Assembly (NCBI RefSeq): GCF_030846195.1
Contig: NZ_JAVCWH010000003.1
Location: 462,001 to 526,000 of the forward strand
DNA: 64,000 nucleotides
DNA from: Paracoccus yibinensis
GTDB taxonomy: Bacteria > Pseudomonadota > Alphaproteobacteria > Rhodobacterales > Rhodobacteraceae
Direction: 5' to 3'
Under the pieces are notes generated by a model. The model ran no database searches, was not told the DNA's origin, and was given only the letters and a program-made list of their open reading frames with translations. Positions 55,972-63,919 of this stretch are shown one piece after another. The position numbers and the translations under genes were made by a program. Each line of letters starts with the position of its first letter. The stretch's first letter is position 1.

Positions 55972-56430
55972 ATGAAACTGTCAACCAAGGGTCGTTACGC
56001 GATCATCGCGCTTGTCGACTTGGCCATTGCAAAGGGGGACGATCTGACCTCTCTGGCCGAGATATCGGGCCGTCAGGACATCTCGCTGCCCTATCTTGAA
56101 CAGCTGTTCGTGCGCCTGCGCCGCGCGGGCCTGGTGGCATCGGTCAGGGGACCGGGCGGCGGCTATCGCCTGGCCCGTCCGCCGGAAACGATCCGCATCG
56201 CGGAAATCCTGGAAGCCGTCGATGAAACCGTCAGCGCCATGCATGTCGGCGCGGGCGCGTCGGGGGGCGTTTCGGGATCGCGGGCGCAGACGCTGTCGAA
56301 CCGGCTGTGGGAAAGCCTGTCGGCGCATGTTTATGTCTTCCTGCACAATCATTCGCTGGCCGATGTGGCGAAGAACCAGTTGCTGCCCTGCCCCGCCCTG
56401 CCCCGCATCCTCAGCGTGGTGGACGACTGA
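55972..56430 (+). CDS. Rrf2 family regulator, IscR-like
   Basis: A 152-residue winged-helix regulator. KLSTKGRYAIIALVDLA, SLAEISGRQDISLPYLEQLFVRLRRAGLV and VRGPGGGYRLARPP are the standard Rrf2 DNA-binding elements. The region that holds three iron-sulfur Cys in E. coli IscR reads VSAMHVGAGASGGVSGSRAQ, with no Cys; the only Cys is near the C terminus (LLPCPALP). Either another cluster ligation is used, as described for Rhodobacter IscR, or it is not an iron-sulfur sensor. No isc/suf genes follow here. Confidence 0.85.
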   Translation: MKLSTKGRYAIIALVDLAIAKGDDLTSLAEISGRQDISLPYLEQLFVRLRRAGLVASVRGPGGGYRLARPPETIRIAEILEAVDETVSAMHVGAGASGGVSGSRAQTLSNRLWESLSAHVYVFLHNHSLADVAKNQLLPCPALPRILSVVDD

Positions 56431-56437
56431 GCCAACG

Positions 56438-56464
56438 AAAAACGCGGCCCCTTTCGGGACCGCG
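56438..56464 (-). terminator. Terminator of the outer-membrane barrel gene
   Basis: A CGCGG...CCGCG stem with an inner GGG/CCC and one mismatch is followed on the minus strand by TTTTT, 24 bases past the stop of the barrel gene. It also separates the convergent Rrf2 gene. Confidence 0.75.
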
Positions 56465-56487
56465 CCTTGAAGCACCGGACCGGCCTC

Positions 56488-57075
56488 TCAGAAGCGATAG
56501 GACGCGCGGACCTGCACCAGGTCGGTATCCAGGTCGATGCCGTCGGTGATCACGTCCGAGAAGTCGCTGCGGCTGTATTCCGCACCGACCGAAAATTTCT
56601 CGGTGACCAGGTATTCAGCGCCCAGGCCATAGGTGATCCCGATTTCCGAGATGTCGCCCGCGGCGTCGTTCGTTGACACCCGGGCGGCGCCCAGGGTCGC
56701 ATAGGGCTGGAAGCGGCCCATGTCATAGCCGACGCGGCCCCGCAGGCGCCACAGGTCGCCATCGCCGTCACCCTGGTCCAGATCGGCCTTGTTGTAATCC
56801 AGTTCGGCACCGGCGATCACCTGGCCGAAGTCGAACAGGTAACCGGCGTGCAGGCCATAGGCGTCATAGTCGCTGTCGAAATCGTCATCCGACAGTTCGG
56901 CGCTACCCTGGCCATACTGCAGACCCGCATAGAAGCCGGACCAGTCCGTGCCAGCCTCGGCCGGCACGACAGGCGCCACGACGGGGGCGGTGTCCACGAC
57001 CGGGGCGACATAGCCACCGGCAAATGCAGCCGAGGCGGCCAGCGAGGCGGCAAGCGAAAGGGCAACGAGTTTCAT
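56488..57075 (-). CDS. Small outer-membrane beta-barrel protein
   Basis: A 195-residue OmpW/OmpA-N type barrel. The signal peptide is MKLVALSLAASLAASAAFA; a Pro/Val linker leads to the barrel (WSGFYAGLQYGQG, LHAGYLFDFGQVIAGAELDY, WRLRGRVGYDMGRFQPYATLGAA) that ends in the YRF outer-membrane signal. This is the porin-like family frequent in Rhizobiales and Rhodobacteraceae. AAGGAG precedes ATG 57075. It is the last gene of the core-like region before the island. Confidence 0.88.
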   Translation of the reverse strand: MKLVALSLAASLAASAAFAGGYVAPVVDTAPVVAPVVPAEAGTDWSGFYAGLQYGQGSAELSDDDFDSDYDAYGLHAGYLFDFGQVIAGAELDYNKADLDQGDGDGDLWRLRGRVGYDMGRFQPYATLGAARVSTNDAAGDISEIGITYGLGAEYLVTEKFSVGAEYSRSDFSDVITDGIDLDTDLVQVRASYRF

Positions 57076-57726
57076 GGGTAGTCTCCTTATTCTTTTCGAG
57101 CTTCTTGGTCTCGAGACCCCTAGATATGACCAGGGCCAAGGCATTCCATCCCAACATTGCAGTGAGTGCAAGAACTGTTGCCGAATTGTGACCCTATCGG
57201 AAAAGTGACTGATGAGATTTAAAAAATCCGATCTACCCTCTCGGTCTTCCCACCGATTCTAGATGATACGCTGCTAGGGCATATATGCTGCTGCCCTGGC
57301 CCAGCCTGCCGCCTATCCTTGGCGTGGCGCACCGATGACAGCAGCCAGGTTCAAACCGGCAGCCTGCGCCTGTCCCAGGTTACGCCTGTTCTGATGACCT
57401 TTGATCACAAGCCGAGTGACCCGCGTCCTCTCCCAACGTAACAACACGTGCTGTCCCTTGTCGGTAAACGCTTCGACACCTGGAAAATGCTGCGTCATCA
57501 AAGTGGCGCACGACAAGGGTGAACCGATCCAGAAGGCGGATTCACGAAGACACTGAGGGAAAAAACCGTGGTAGCGGAGGAGGCTACCGACAGATTTTCT
57601 CACACCGTCTCAATCCGCCGCTTAACTAGCTCTTCTCTAACGTATTTCAGAATAAATATGATCACCTTGCCGCAATTAGTCTCAGCTGGTAGTATGCGCA
57701 GTGTGGGAAGAATTGTGGGGAAACAC
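57076..57726. other. Left junction of the integrative island
   Basis: A 650-base gene-poor stretch in which composition changes from GC-rich to mixed. It contains a stable hairpin (GCTAGGGCA/TGCCCTGGC, 57273-57300), another (GGTAGC/GCTACC, 57570-57588) and a 96-codon minus frame (57313-57603) with no recognisable motif. The island attachment site should lie in this stretch, but no tRNA gene end was found and the right end is outside the window, so the repeat cannot be identified. Confidence 0.5.
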
Positions 57727-58893
57727 ATGGGCAAGCTAAACGCTCGGAAGGTTGAGACCGTAAAAGATCCCGGGGTGTACGTCGACGGCGAAGGCCTACT
57801 TCTAAAGGTTGGACGAGGAGGCGCCAAATCCTGGGTCCTTCGGACCGTTGTCCACGGGCGAAGGCGGGATTTTGGACTGGGCTCCGCTTCACTCGTCTCC
57901 CTTAGCGAAGCTAGAGAAGAAGCACGAAGACTAAGAAAAATTGCTCGGGCAGGCGGCGATCCGAGTTTAGATCGCAATCGCCAACTGCTGACGTTTGAGG
58001 AAGCTGCCAAGAGACTACACGTCAGCCTCTCGGCGACTTGGAGCAGCACCGCTCACAGTCGTCGCTGGTTGGCGTCTATGGAAGCATACGTGTTCCCCGT
58101 CATTGGCAGGCGCCAAATTGAAACGATCACAAGCGCAGATCTTTTAGAAATTCTTAGTCCCATCTGGGCGGCGAAAAACGATACTGCCCAACGCATAAAG
58201 CAAAGAGTTAGCTCAGTATTTGATTGGGCCAAAGGAGCCGGGCACTATCCTTTCGAAAATCCCCTTAACGGCATTTCTAAAGCTCTTCCGCGAGTTTCCA
58301 AAAGACCGGAACATATGGCATCTCTCCATTGGACTGAACTGCCCGCATTCGTCAGATCACTTAGGAGCCGAGATGGCATATCGGCAAGTTGCTTAGAGTT
58401 CATAATTCTTACTGCTGCTCGCTCCGGAGAAGCCCGCGGGGCACGATGGAGCGAGATTAAGAATAACGTTTGGACTATTCCTGCTTCTCGTATGAAGGGG
58501 AGAACTGAACACCGTGTGCCTTTATCAAAACAGGCCCTGGCCGTCTTGGAGAAAATACGAGGCCTGGACAGCGAGCTCCTCTTTCCAAGCCACCACAGGA
58601 ACATCGATGGAAGTGCGCGACAAATGTCGGATACGGTATTTGCAGCCTTGTATAAAAGAATGAACATAGAAGACGTAACAACCCACGGCTTTCGCAGCAC
58701 GTTCCGAGACTGGTGCAGCGAGAAAGCTCGCGCGCCCCGAGAGATTGCAGAACTCGCATTAGCACATACAGTAGGAGGAAAGGTAGAGCGTGCGTATGCA
58801 AGGTCTGACCTATTTGAGCAACGTGCCGAGCTCATGGCGCGATGGGGCAATTTTTCGGAGGAAACCACCGGGAAAGTTGTCAGGATTATTTGA
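57727..58893 (+). CDS. P4-type tyrosine recombinase (integrase)
   Basis: A 388-residue integrase. It opens with the DUF4102-like arm-binding domain (KLNARKVETVKDPGVYVDGEGLLL). A core-binding domain follows (FEEAAKRLHVSL to RVSSVFDWAKGAG), then the catalytic domain with Arg in TAARSGEARG, His-x-x-Arg in THGFRSTFRDW, His in LALAHTVGG and the nucleophile Tyr in ERAYARSDL. I place the start at ATG 57727 because GTGGGG is well spaced; a longer upstream frame has no ribosome site. It marks the left end of a genomic island of the phage P4/CP4 kind. Confidence 0.93.
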   Translation: MGKLNARKVETVKDPGVYVDGEGLLLKVGRGGAKSWVLRTVVHGRRRDFGLGSASLVSLSEAREEARRLRKIARAGGDPSLDRNRQLLTFEEAAKRLHVSLSATWSSTAHSRRWLASMEAYVFPVIGRRQIETITSADLLEILSPIWAAKNDTAQRIKQRVSSVFDWAKGAGHYPFENPLNGISKALPRVSKRPEHMASLHWTELPAFVRSLRSRDGISASCLEFIILTAARSGEARGARWSEIKNNVWTIPASRMKGRTEHRVPLSKQALAVLEKIRGLDSELLFPSHHRNIDGSARQMSDTVFAALYKRMNIEDVTTHGFRSTFRDWCSEKARAPREIAELALAHTVGGKVERAYARSDLFEQRAELMARWGNFSEETTGKVVRII

Positions 58894-58895
58894 AC

Positions 58896-59810
58896 GTGTC
58901 AGCTATTCTAAAGCTTACATTGTTAGAGCGTGCCCAGCGCCTTGACTGGCTACATTGGGGAGAACCGCCTCCTTTGTGCGGAACCAATGGACTGTTTTCC
59001 AGCCATCCCCATCTCCGGAACGTTTACCGCTTTCTCAAACGACACCCGGACCATTGCAGTGAAGCATATACGATCACACTTACTATATGGAGGGCTCAGC
59101 TCCGATACGAACTAGGAAGCCCTTTAGCTAGTCTCGACGGAATTCACATCTGCCAGGACTACAATCTTCCCCTGCCCGACTACTTCGTGCACGCCCTACA
59201 GGGACAAGTTATGGACGGCATCTTACAGCGGTCCGATGCGCAACGCGGGCGCGGAGGGTCGATTTGGGGACGCCTACAAAGGCTCTTAGCGCAACAGAAG
59301 CAGGCTAAGCTATATAACCGGATTAGGGCGTGGCAACGAGAAGTTGGCGCTTGCCTTAAAGACAAAAAGATTAGTCCCGTTGCCAGGAACCTGCCTCCTA
59401 TACGTCTCTTTATTTCAGGTGTCTCAGAGAAGCAGAGCGCTCTATTTGACCCCTTCAATCCTGAAATACGGTCGGCTTTTGAAGCGGCTAGCCTGACTCA
59501 CTTTCTTCTACGAGGCACTTGGGCACAGGCCTCACCACGGAGCATTTCTGACGCAGCAGCATTCATCCGTCGAAACACAAGGCTTAGTCAGGAAGCCTCG
59601 GTCGCCGTACTGCGAGGTGTTGACAACCAACACCATAAAAAGACCCTCAATGACCCTAGATCTTACTGGATCAATGAATGGGATTCTCTTCACTTCCGAA
59701 CGCGCCGTCTAATCGAAGGTCACGCGGAAGATTACGCCGACGAACAACTACCGAAATCGGCAGCTCCTTCAAGATCATCAAGCGACATACCTAAAACGTT
59801 ACGGCAATAA
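58896..59810 (+). CDS. Island protein of unknown function
   Basis: A 304-residue hydrophilic protein with no recognised domain. Notable stretches are DWLHWGEPPPLCGTNGLFSS, a basic central helix (IWGRLQRLLAQQKQAKLYNRIRAW) and DPRSYWINEWDSLHFRTRR near the C terminus. The GTG at 58896 lies just past the integrase stop, with AGGA upstream; an ATG at 58842 overlapping the integrase is the alternative. It sits between integrase and the AlpA-like gene, all in one direction. It could be part of the element's core (excision or replication) or of its cargo. Confidence 0.65.
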   Translation: MSAILKLTLLERAQRLDWLHWGEPPPLCGTNGLFSSHPHLRNVYRFLKRHPDHCSEAYTITLTIWRAQLRYELGSPLASLDGIHICQDYNLPLPDYFVHALQGQVMDGILQRSDAQRGRGGSIWGRLQRLLAQQKQAKLYNRIRAWQREVGACLKDKKISPVARNLPPIRLFISGVSEKQSALFDPFNPEIRSAFEAASLTHFLLRGTWAQASPRSISDAAAFIRRNTRLSQEASVAVLRGVDNQHHKKTLNDPRSYWINEWDSLHFRTRRLIEGHAEDYADEQLPKSAAPSRSSSDIPKTLRQ

Positions 59811-59887
59811 TTCCGGTTTTTGCGGAGTAGCTTTGCGAGCTAATGCCACGGATAACTCAGTCTCAGAGGATTACTGAGGGTATCAAC

Positions 59888-60082
59888 ATGGCGCAGGTAG
59901 AATATTTAGTCCGTGATACAGACGTAGCTAGAATGCTGGCCTGCTCCAGAGCGACCGTTTGGAGACGTACAGCGGAAGGTGCCTTGCCCGCTCCTCTGCG
60001 TATTGGCGGAATAACGCGGTGGCGGATGTCAGACATCTGCGATTTCATCGCAAGAGGCACCCCGAACGAGAAACACTTGTAG
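59888..60082 (+). CDS. AlpA-like helix-turn-helix regulator
   Basis: A 64-residue protein of the AlpA/excisionase type. YLVRDTDVARMLACSRATVWRRTAEGALPAPLRIGGITRW (two blocks) is the MerR-like winged helix that binds DNA, and the C-terminal helix closes with MSDICDFIA. GAGGG at 59876-59880 sets the start at 59888. In P4-type islands AlpA stimulates integrase expression or acts as recombination directionality factor. It precedes the reverse transcriptase by 74 bases. Confidence 0.85.
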   Translation: MAQVEYLVRDTDVARMLACSRATVWRRTAEGALPAPLRIGGITRWRMSDICDFIARGTPNEKHL

Positions 60083-60094
60083 AACCGGAACCTC

Positions 60095-60111
60095 TGCGCA
60101 CCGGGTGCGCA
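60095..60111 (+). other. Short hairpin between the alpA-like gene and the RT gene
   Basis: TGCGCA arms (60095-60100 and 60106-60111) close a CCGGG loop in the 74-base gap. The gap is too short for a normal retron msr-msd RNA, which needs about 100 bases or more, unless that RNA reaches into the alpA-like gene. Confidence 0.4.
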
Positions 60112-60156
60112 AATCCATCACCCAACGCAAGCTAAGCAAAACTGGTACAGAACATC

Positions 60157-61359
60157 ATGTCGCAATTTCATCGTACAGAACGCAAGCTGGCCGAAAAGGT
60201 GCAGGTGTCAGCAAGAGAGAAATCTATAAAACGTCTTCACGATTACTCTCGTATGTACCTGACGTCTCATGCCTGCAAGTACGTCGCGGCAGCTGAAGCA
60301 ATCAAACAGAACAAGCGAGCTGGCCAGCGAAGTGTGACAGAGCTCGCGGAGCGGATGAATGTATTCGAGGCTTGTGGTGAACCTGTTTTTCTAGACCTCG
60401 TTGCACGTGACGAATCAGCTTACGAGTATCGCTATATCTTGAGCTTCGGAACTGAAAACAGGGCTCGGCAAATTCTTCTGAGAAATCTGCTGAAAGCTAG
60501 ATGGAACGTGTCGCGTGCTCAGACCATGATGAACGGCGGCAGAAATGCGGCCGTGCAGCAAGTGATAAGGCACTATACTGAAGGTTACATACATATCGCA
60601 GAACTAGATATAAAACGCTGTTACAAGAGCTTCGGGATGATTGGCATTCAACAAATGCTCCATCTTCCCGAAAGAGTGGTTCGACATGTGCTAAGTGCCG
60701 CATCACTCAACATTGACCTGTCCTATACTGCCAGGAGGGTCATCTACCACGACCATGACATTCCATTGACACCCATGGAACTGTTCCGCGGGCTACATGG
60801 AGAAGATTGGGACGAGGCCCAGCAGGGGTTGATCGAAGGCTCTAAAGTCTCACCCTTTGTCGCGGAACTGTTGTTAGCGCCAGTTTGCCAAGCCATTCTT
60901 GCTAGCGGAGCAGGTGTGGTAATAAACTACGCAGACAACTTTCTTCTTATGGCGAAGACGAAATGTGGGCTCGAGACCATGAAGACTATACTTCGAGAGA
61001 AACTCCGCACCCACCCTGCTGGACCTCTGACGGTAGGAGAGGTTTACGCTAAATTTGCGCTCAACTCGGCTTTCGATTTCCTGGGATATAAACTTGTCCC
61101 TGGGGTGTCGTCCCTGAATCCCGAGATATCCGAAAGAAATGAGAGAAAAGCTCGAAAGATAAGAAGCCAAGCCTACAAGGCTATTCGCTCAAATCTTTCC
61201 AAAGAAAAGCTAAGCGAATATATTAAGCACTGCGTCCGTGAGCACCGGAGCCTCCTCAATGCTTTCCCCTTGTGGGAAGGTGCGGAAGCGTACGAGTCGC
61301 GGAAGCTGAGCGCCTTGCTGAGATGCGTTCAGTCCCGCATCACAACCGCATCGCCGTGA
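60157..61359 (+). CDS. Divergent reverse transcriptase with YADN catalytic box
   Basis: A 400-residue protein with a reverse-transcriptase palm. Visible motifs are AELDIKRCYKSF (motif A, Asp151), GLIEGSKVSPFVAELLL (residues 224-240, RT block 4), VVINYADNFLL (residues 254-264, block 5, with YADN in place of YxDD) and FDFLGYKL (306-313, block 6/7). Around 110 residues precede the palm (ILSFGTENRARQILLRNLLKARW), and a basic C-terminal tail follows (NERKARKIRSQAYKAI). No retron NAXXH/VTG marks, maturase domain or endonuclease are seen. The ATG 60157 lacks a clear ribosome site. It may belong to the defence-associated (UG/DRT/Abi-like) RTs; the class cannot be assigned by eye. Confidence 0.88.
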   Translation: MSQFHRTERKLAEKVQVSAREKSIKRLHDYSRMYLTSHACKYVAAAEAIKQNKRAGQRSVTELAERMNVFEACGEPVFLDLVARDESAYEYRYILSFGTENRARQILLRNLLKARWNVSRAQTMMNGGRNAAVQQVIRHYTEGYIHIAELDIKRCYKSFGMIGIQQMLHLPERVVRHVLSAASLNIDLSYTARRVIYHDHDIPLTPMELFRGLHGEDWDEAQQGLIEGSKVSPFVAELLLAPVCQAILASGAGVVINYADNFLLMAKTKCGLETMKTILREKLRTHPAGPLTVGEVYAKFALNSAFDFLGYKLVPGVSSLNPEISERNERKARKIRSQAYKAIRSNLSKEKLSEYIKHCVREHRSLLNAFPLWEGAEAYESRKLSALLRCVQSRITTASP

Positions 61360-61793
61360 ATAGGAGATGTCTTTAAACAGGTTACGATCTAACTACTACA
61401 AAAGGCCCGAGGCGTGAAAACAGTAGAAACCGGATATACAATTAACCCCGGTGCTTTCCACCTAACAAATTGTTCCCAAGCTGTCGCGTGTTTGCCTCAG
61501 TCTGGCCCGCTAACTTTCGAGAGGCAGCAATGCAGGGCGAAGCTGCCTTTCGTCTCGCGTTGATAGGTCGCGCTCACACCAGAACGCTACGCTTCATGGC
61601 TGCTACTACATTTTTGGCCCTTAGGATCTCATTAGCATAGATCGTGGTGTCAATTTTCGCGGTGGAGGGTGTTGCCTCGCGCGAATTGGCGGCTGTTGCG
61701 TCTCGTACATAGAGCGCATGATCTCCCAATTCCACTCCTGTTTAAGGCTTCAATATCCGTGAAATTTTCGAACCTAATATTTAGCTGCAACCG
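61360..61793. other. Structured intergenic stretch between RT and HNH genes
   Basis: 434 bases between convergent genes with no supportable gene. Two foldable elements stand out. The first (61518-61557) has CGAGA/TCTCG outer and GGCAGC/GCTGCC inner stems. The second (61683-61732) has GAATTGG/CCAATTC outer arms and an inner TGCG(T)CTC/GAGCGCA stem. These could be terminators of the convergent genes or part of a non-coding RNA used by the RT. Confidence 0.5.
61683..61732. ncRNA. Candidate structured RNA next to the RT gene
   Basis: Seven perfect outer pairs (61683-61689 with 61726-61732) enclose an internal loop and a second stem (61697-61704 with 61712-61718, one bulged T) with a 7-base loop. 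No T run follows on either strand, arguing against a plain terminator. Expression and strand are unknown. Confidence 0.35.
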
Positions 61794-62633
61794 TTATAGG
61801 AGCCATGGGAGTTCCCCTGCTGATAGATACTGGATCAGATCGCCGTTCGATAGAACGGCGTCGTAGACGATGCAGTCCCACGAGTTGGTGGAGATAGAGT
61901 TTGCATCAGATCGAAAATATCCGAACGTTGTGGCAAGGTCGCCATCGCTTTCTCGGATTTCAGCAGCAAGCCGGAGAATGCGTCGATACTGCTCCCGGAA
62001 GAAGTCGATGAAGCGAGTGGTAACTTTTAGTTCTAACAAATGCCGTGAGACGAGCTTTTGCTCGTTTTCTAGCAATGCCGGATTTGCGCAGAGTTGGAAT
62101 GTCGGCGTGGCGAAGGGAGGAGATATAGTGAGCGAGACAAGTTTGGGCGTCGAGAAGCGATCGTAGTAAGGATGGATGAAGAACTTCGGATCGTCCGCGT
62201 CACCGGTTTTTTCCCCTTTCGCGCCCTGGCATGCATCGCACATAGGAAATAAATTATGAGGAATGATTGCGAAGTGAGGATAGGCACCCTTTGGCAAGAA
62301 GTGGTCGAGAGTATTTGGACGCCCGGCTTCTCCGCAGGCAGGGCAGATTGTCAGATGGTGGTCGCGCAGCTGCGCCAGCGCATTTCCTTGGACTGAGCCA
62401 TCAGCTGGTTTTTTGTAAAGATTAATGAGTGTGCTCTTGCGCGGCTCGACGGCAGCCCATTGCTCGACCGCTGCAGGTGAGCCTTGTCTATCCAAATACT
62501 CCTGAACTCTTTGACGCCATTCCGCAACCATTCCATTGAAAAAGTTCTTGTTCACGCCATTCTGACGTTCGGCAACAACTTGGTCTATCAACGCAACGCT
62601 ATCAATAGCGGGCGGATTCAATATGTGGACCAT
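61794..62633 (-). CDS. HNH endonuclease, PtuB-like
   Basis: A 279-residue protein with a zinc-stabilised HNH nuclease fold: CPACG (Cys97, Cys100), LDHFLPK (Asp110-His111), IIPHNLFPMCDACQGAKG (His126, Asn127, Cys132, Cys135). Arrangement and length resemble PtuB, the nuclease of Septu anti-phage systems and of some retrons. The ATG at 62633 shares one base with the stop of the ATPase gene upstream (TGATG), with GGAAG as ribosome site, so the two are coupled. Confidence 0.85.
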   Translation of the reverse strand: MVHILNPPAIDSVALIDQVVAERQNGVNKNFFNGMVAEWRQRVQEYLDRQGSPAAVEQWAAVEPRKSTLINLYKKPADGSVQGNALAQLRDHHLTICPACGEAGRPNTLDHFLPKGAYPHFAIIPHNLFPMCDACQGAKGEKTGDADDPKFFIHPYYDRFSTPKLVSLTISPPFATPTFQLCANPALLENEQKLVSRHLLELKVTTRFIDFFREQYRRILRLAAEIRESDGDLATTFGYFRSDANSISTNSWDCIVYDAVLSNGDLIQYLSAGELPWLL

Positions 62634-63919
62634 CAAGACTTCCGGCCGATTGCATGAATTTGAATAATCATTTCTTCGTTCAGTTCGTGACGGAGGAGGG
62701 AAATCAATTCTGTCGCGGAGCGTTGGCTCAATTGGTCTTTAATCCACGACTCGAATGGCTTTGAAACTGCGCGGTCGCCGAAGACGTATGAGGTAATGCG
62801 CTGGATATCTCCACCGAACGTCTGAAATGGGGGTTTTTGAATGACTATCCCGTCGTCTGTACCAACAAATACATGGACACAGTCAGCAGGGATCTCTCGC
62901 ACGGTTACAATTGAATGAGTGGCAAAAAGAGCTTTGGAATTGAACTGCTTCAAGATCTCCTTCAGCATATCCACTAACTGAATCTCCAAAGTCGGGTGGA
63001 GAAAGAGTTCCGGCTCATCAATCAGGATCAAACTGTTACGGCGCATTATGCCCAGGAGATTGATGATAATGTAGGAAAAAAGGCGCTGTCCTGAACTCAG
63101 ATGGAGTTGAGAGCCGTCTTTGAAAAACACCACTCCCGTGCCGGCGCGAATCCGTTCCGCAATAGCTTCCGGGGCGAGATGCGCGAGGTCTCGAGACGAG
63201 ATACGTACGAACTGCTCGCCGTTCGGGCCGTCGAATACGGGATGCGGCCGCATGAGGGGTTTGCTAGCAATTTCCTCTGGATCGCCTTTGTCTACCTCGA
63301 CTGCTGCAAAGTCGAAGTCGAACGCGGACTTTAGCACCTCTTCTGCGGTTGTAACTTTCTTTGCCCACGCCTTCATCGCACGGAACCTGATGTCGTCGGA
63401 GACGCAGGCAAGCAGCGATTTTGCGGTCGCAGCCTTAGGAACATCAAGACTAAGGACATCGTCGTTAACTCCGCCATCTGCCTGCCCTGTCGGTCCCCTG
63501 AGACCAAAATACCTGTATGCATCCTGGTCCTGGATACCATCCTTCGCCATCGCTATAGGGAAGCGTTCGAAGGGGCTGTAGGACAGAACAACAATCTGGC
63601 TAAGGCTCGGTCTGGTTATGAAGCCGGGTGCGCCGGTGGCTTTGCCAGTGTCGTCATCGATCCAGTCGCGAACGATCTGGTGTAACAATTGAGATTTGCC
63701 GATCCCGTTTGCACCGATGAGAACGTTGATGTCATGAGGAAGCAGGCTGGGCGACCTGTAAGTTAAGACGATTTCTTGGAGCTCGCCGTTCGAGTCGACA
63801 AACCGAAAACCGAGGTTGTTTGCCGTCGCTGTCTGCTTAGCAAAAGCCTTCCAGCCATCTTGGAACGCATTTTGGGCTCCGCGCTCGCGCTGCAGCGAAG
63901 ATTCAAAGCCCGGTGTCAT
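62633..63919 (-). CDS. ABC-type ATPase, PtuA-like
   Basis: A 428-residue ATPase of the AAA_15/SMC-like class used in defence systems. Walker A is GANGIGKS (69-76), followed by a long helical insertion, the signature LSSGQR (274-279), Walker B LILIDEPELFLHP (297-309) and the switch His in ALFATHSIV. The C terminus has no nuclease (no TOPRIM motifs), consistent with PtuA working with a separate HNH partner. I take the ATG at 63919 because AGAGGA is well spaced, but ATG 63925 is also in frame and the frame stays open to the window edge, so more N-terminal sequence may exist. Confidence 0.85.
   Translation of the reverse strand: MTPGFESSLQRERGAQNAFQDGWKAFAKQTATANNLGFRFVDSNGELQEIVLTYRSPSLLPHDINVLIGANGIGKSQLLHQIVRDWIDDDTGKATGAPGFITRPSLSQIVVLSYSPFERFPIAMAKDGIQDQDAYRYFGLRGPTGQADGGVNDDVLSLDVPKAATAKSLLACVSDDIRFRAMKAWAKKVTTAEEVLKSAFDFDFAAVEVDKGDPEEIASKPLMRPHPVFDGPNGEQFVRISSRDLAHLAPEAIAERIRAGTGVVFFKDGSQLHLSSGQRLFSYIIINLLGIMRRNSLILIDEPELFLHPTLEIQLVDMLKEILKQFNSKALFATHSIVTVREIPADCVHVFVGTDDGIVIQKPPFQTFGGDIQRITSYVFGDRAVSKPFESWIKDQLSQRSATELISLLRHELNEEMIIQIHAIGRKS

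Noticed and set aside
57330..57375. A tRNA-like 3' end (GGTTCAAACC) as integrase target
   Set aside because: The flanking bases do not pair into a T arm or acceptor stem, so no tRNA gene end is supported.
57313..57603. A 96-codon minus-strand frame next to the integrase
   Set aside because: No ribosome site, no recognisable motif and overlap with foldable junction DNA; left as part of the junction.
60083..61359. Calling the RT a retron
   Set aside because: The retron hallmarks (NAXXH and VTG motifs, msr-msd RNA upstream) are not visible and the upstream gap is only 74 bases.
60157..61359. Calling the RT a group II intron maturase
   Set aside because: No maturase X domain or HNH endonuclease is fused, and no intron domain V-like sequence was seen downstream.
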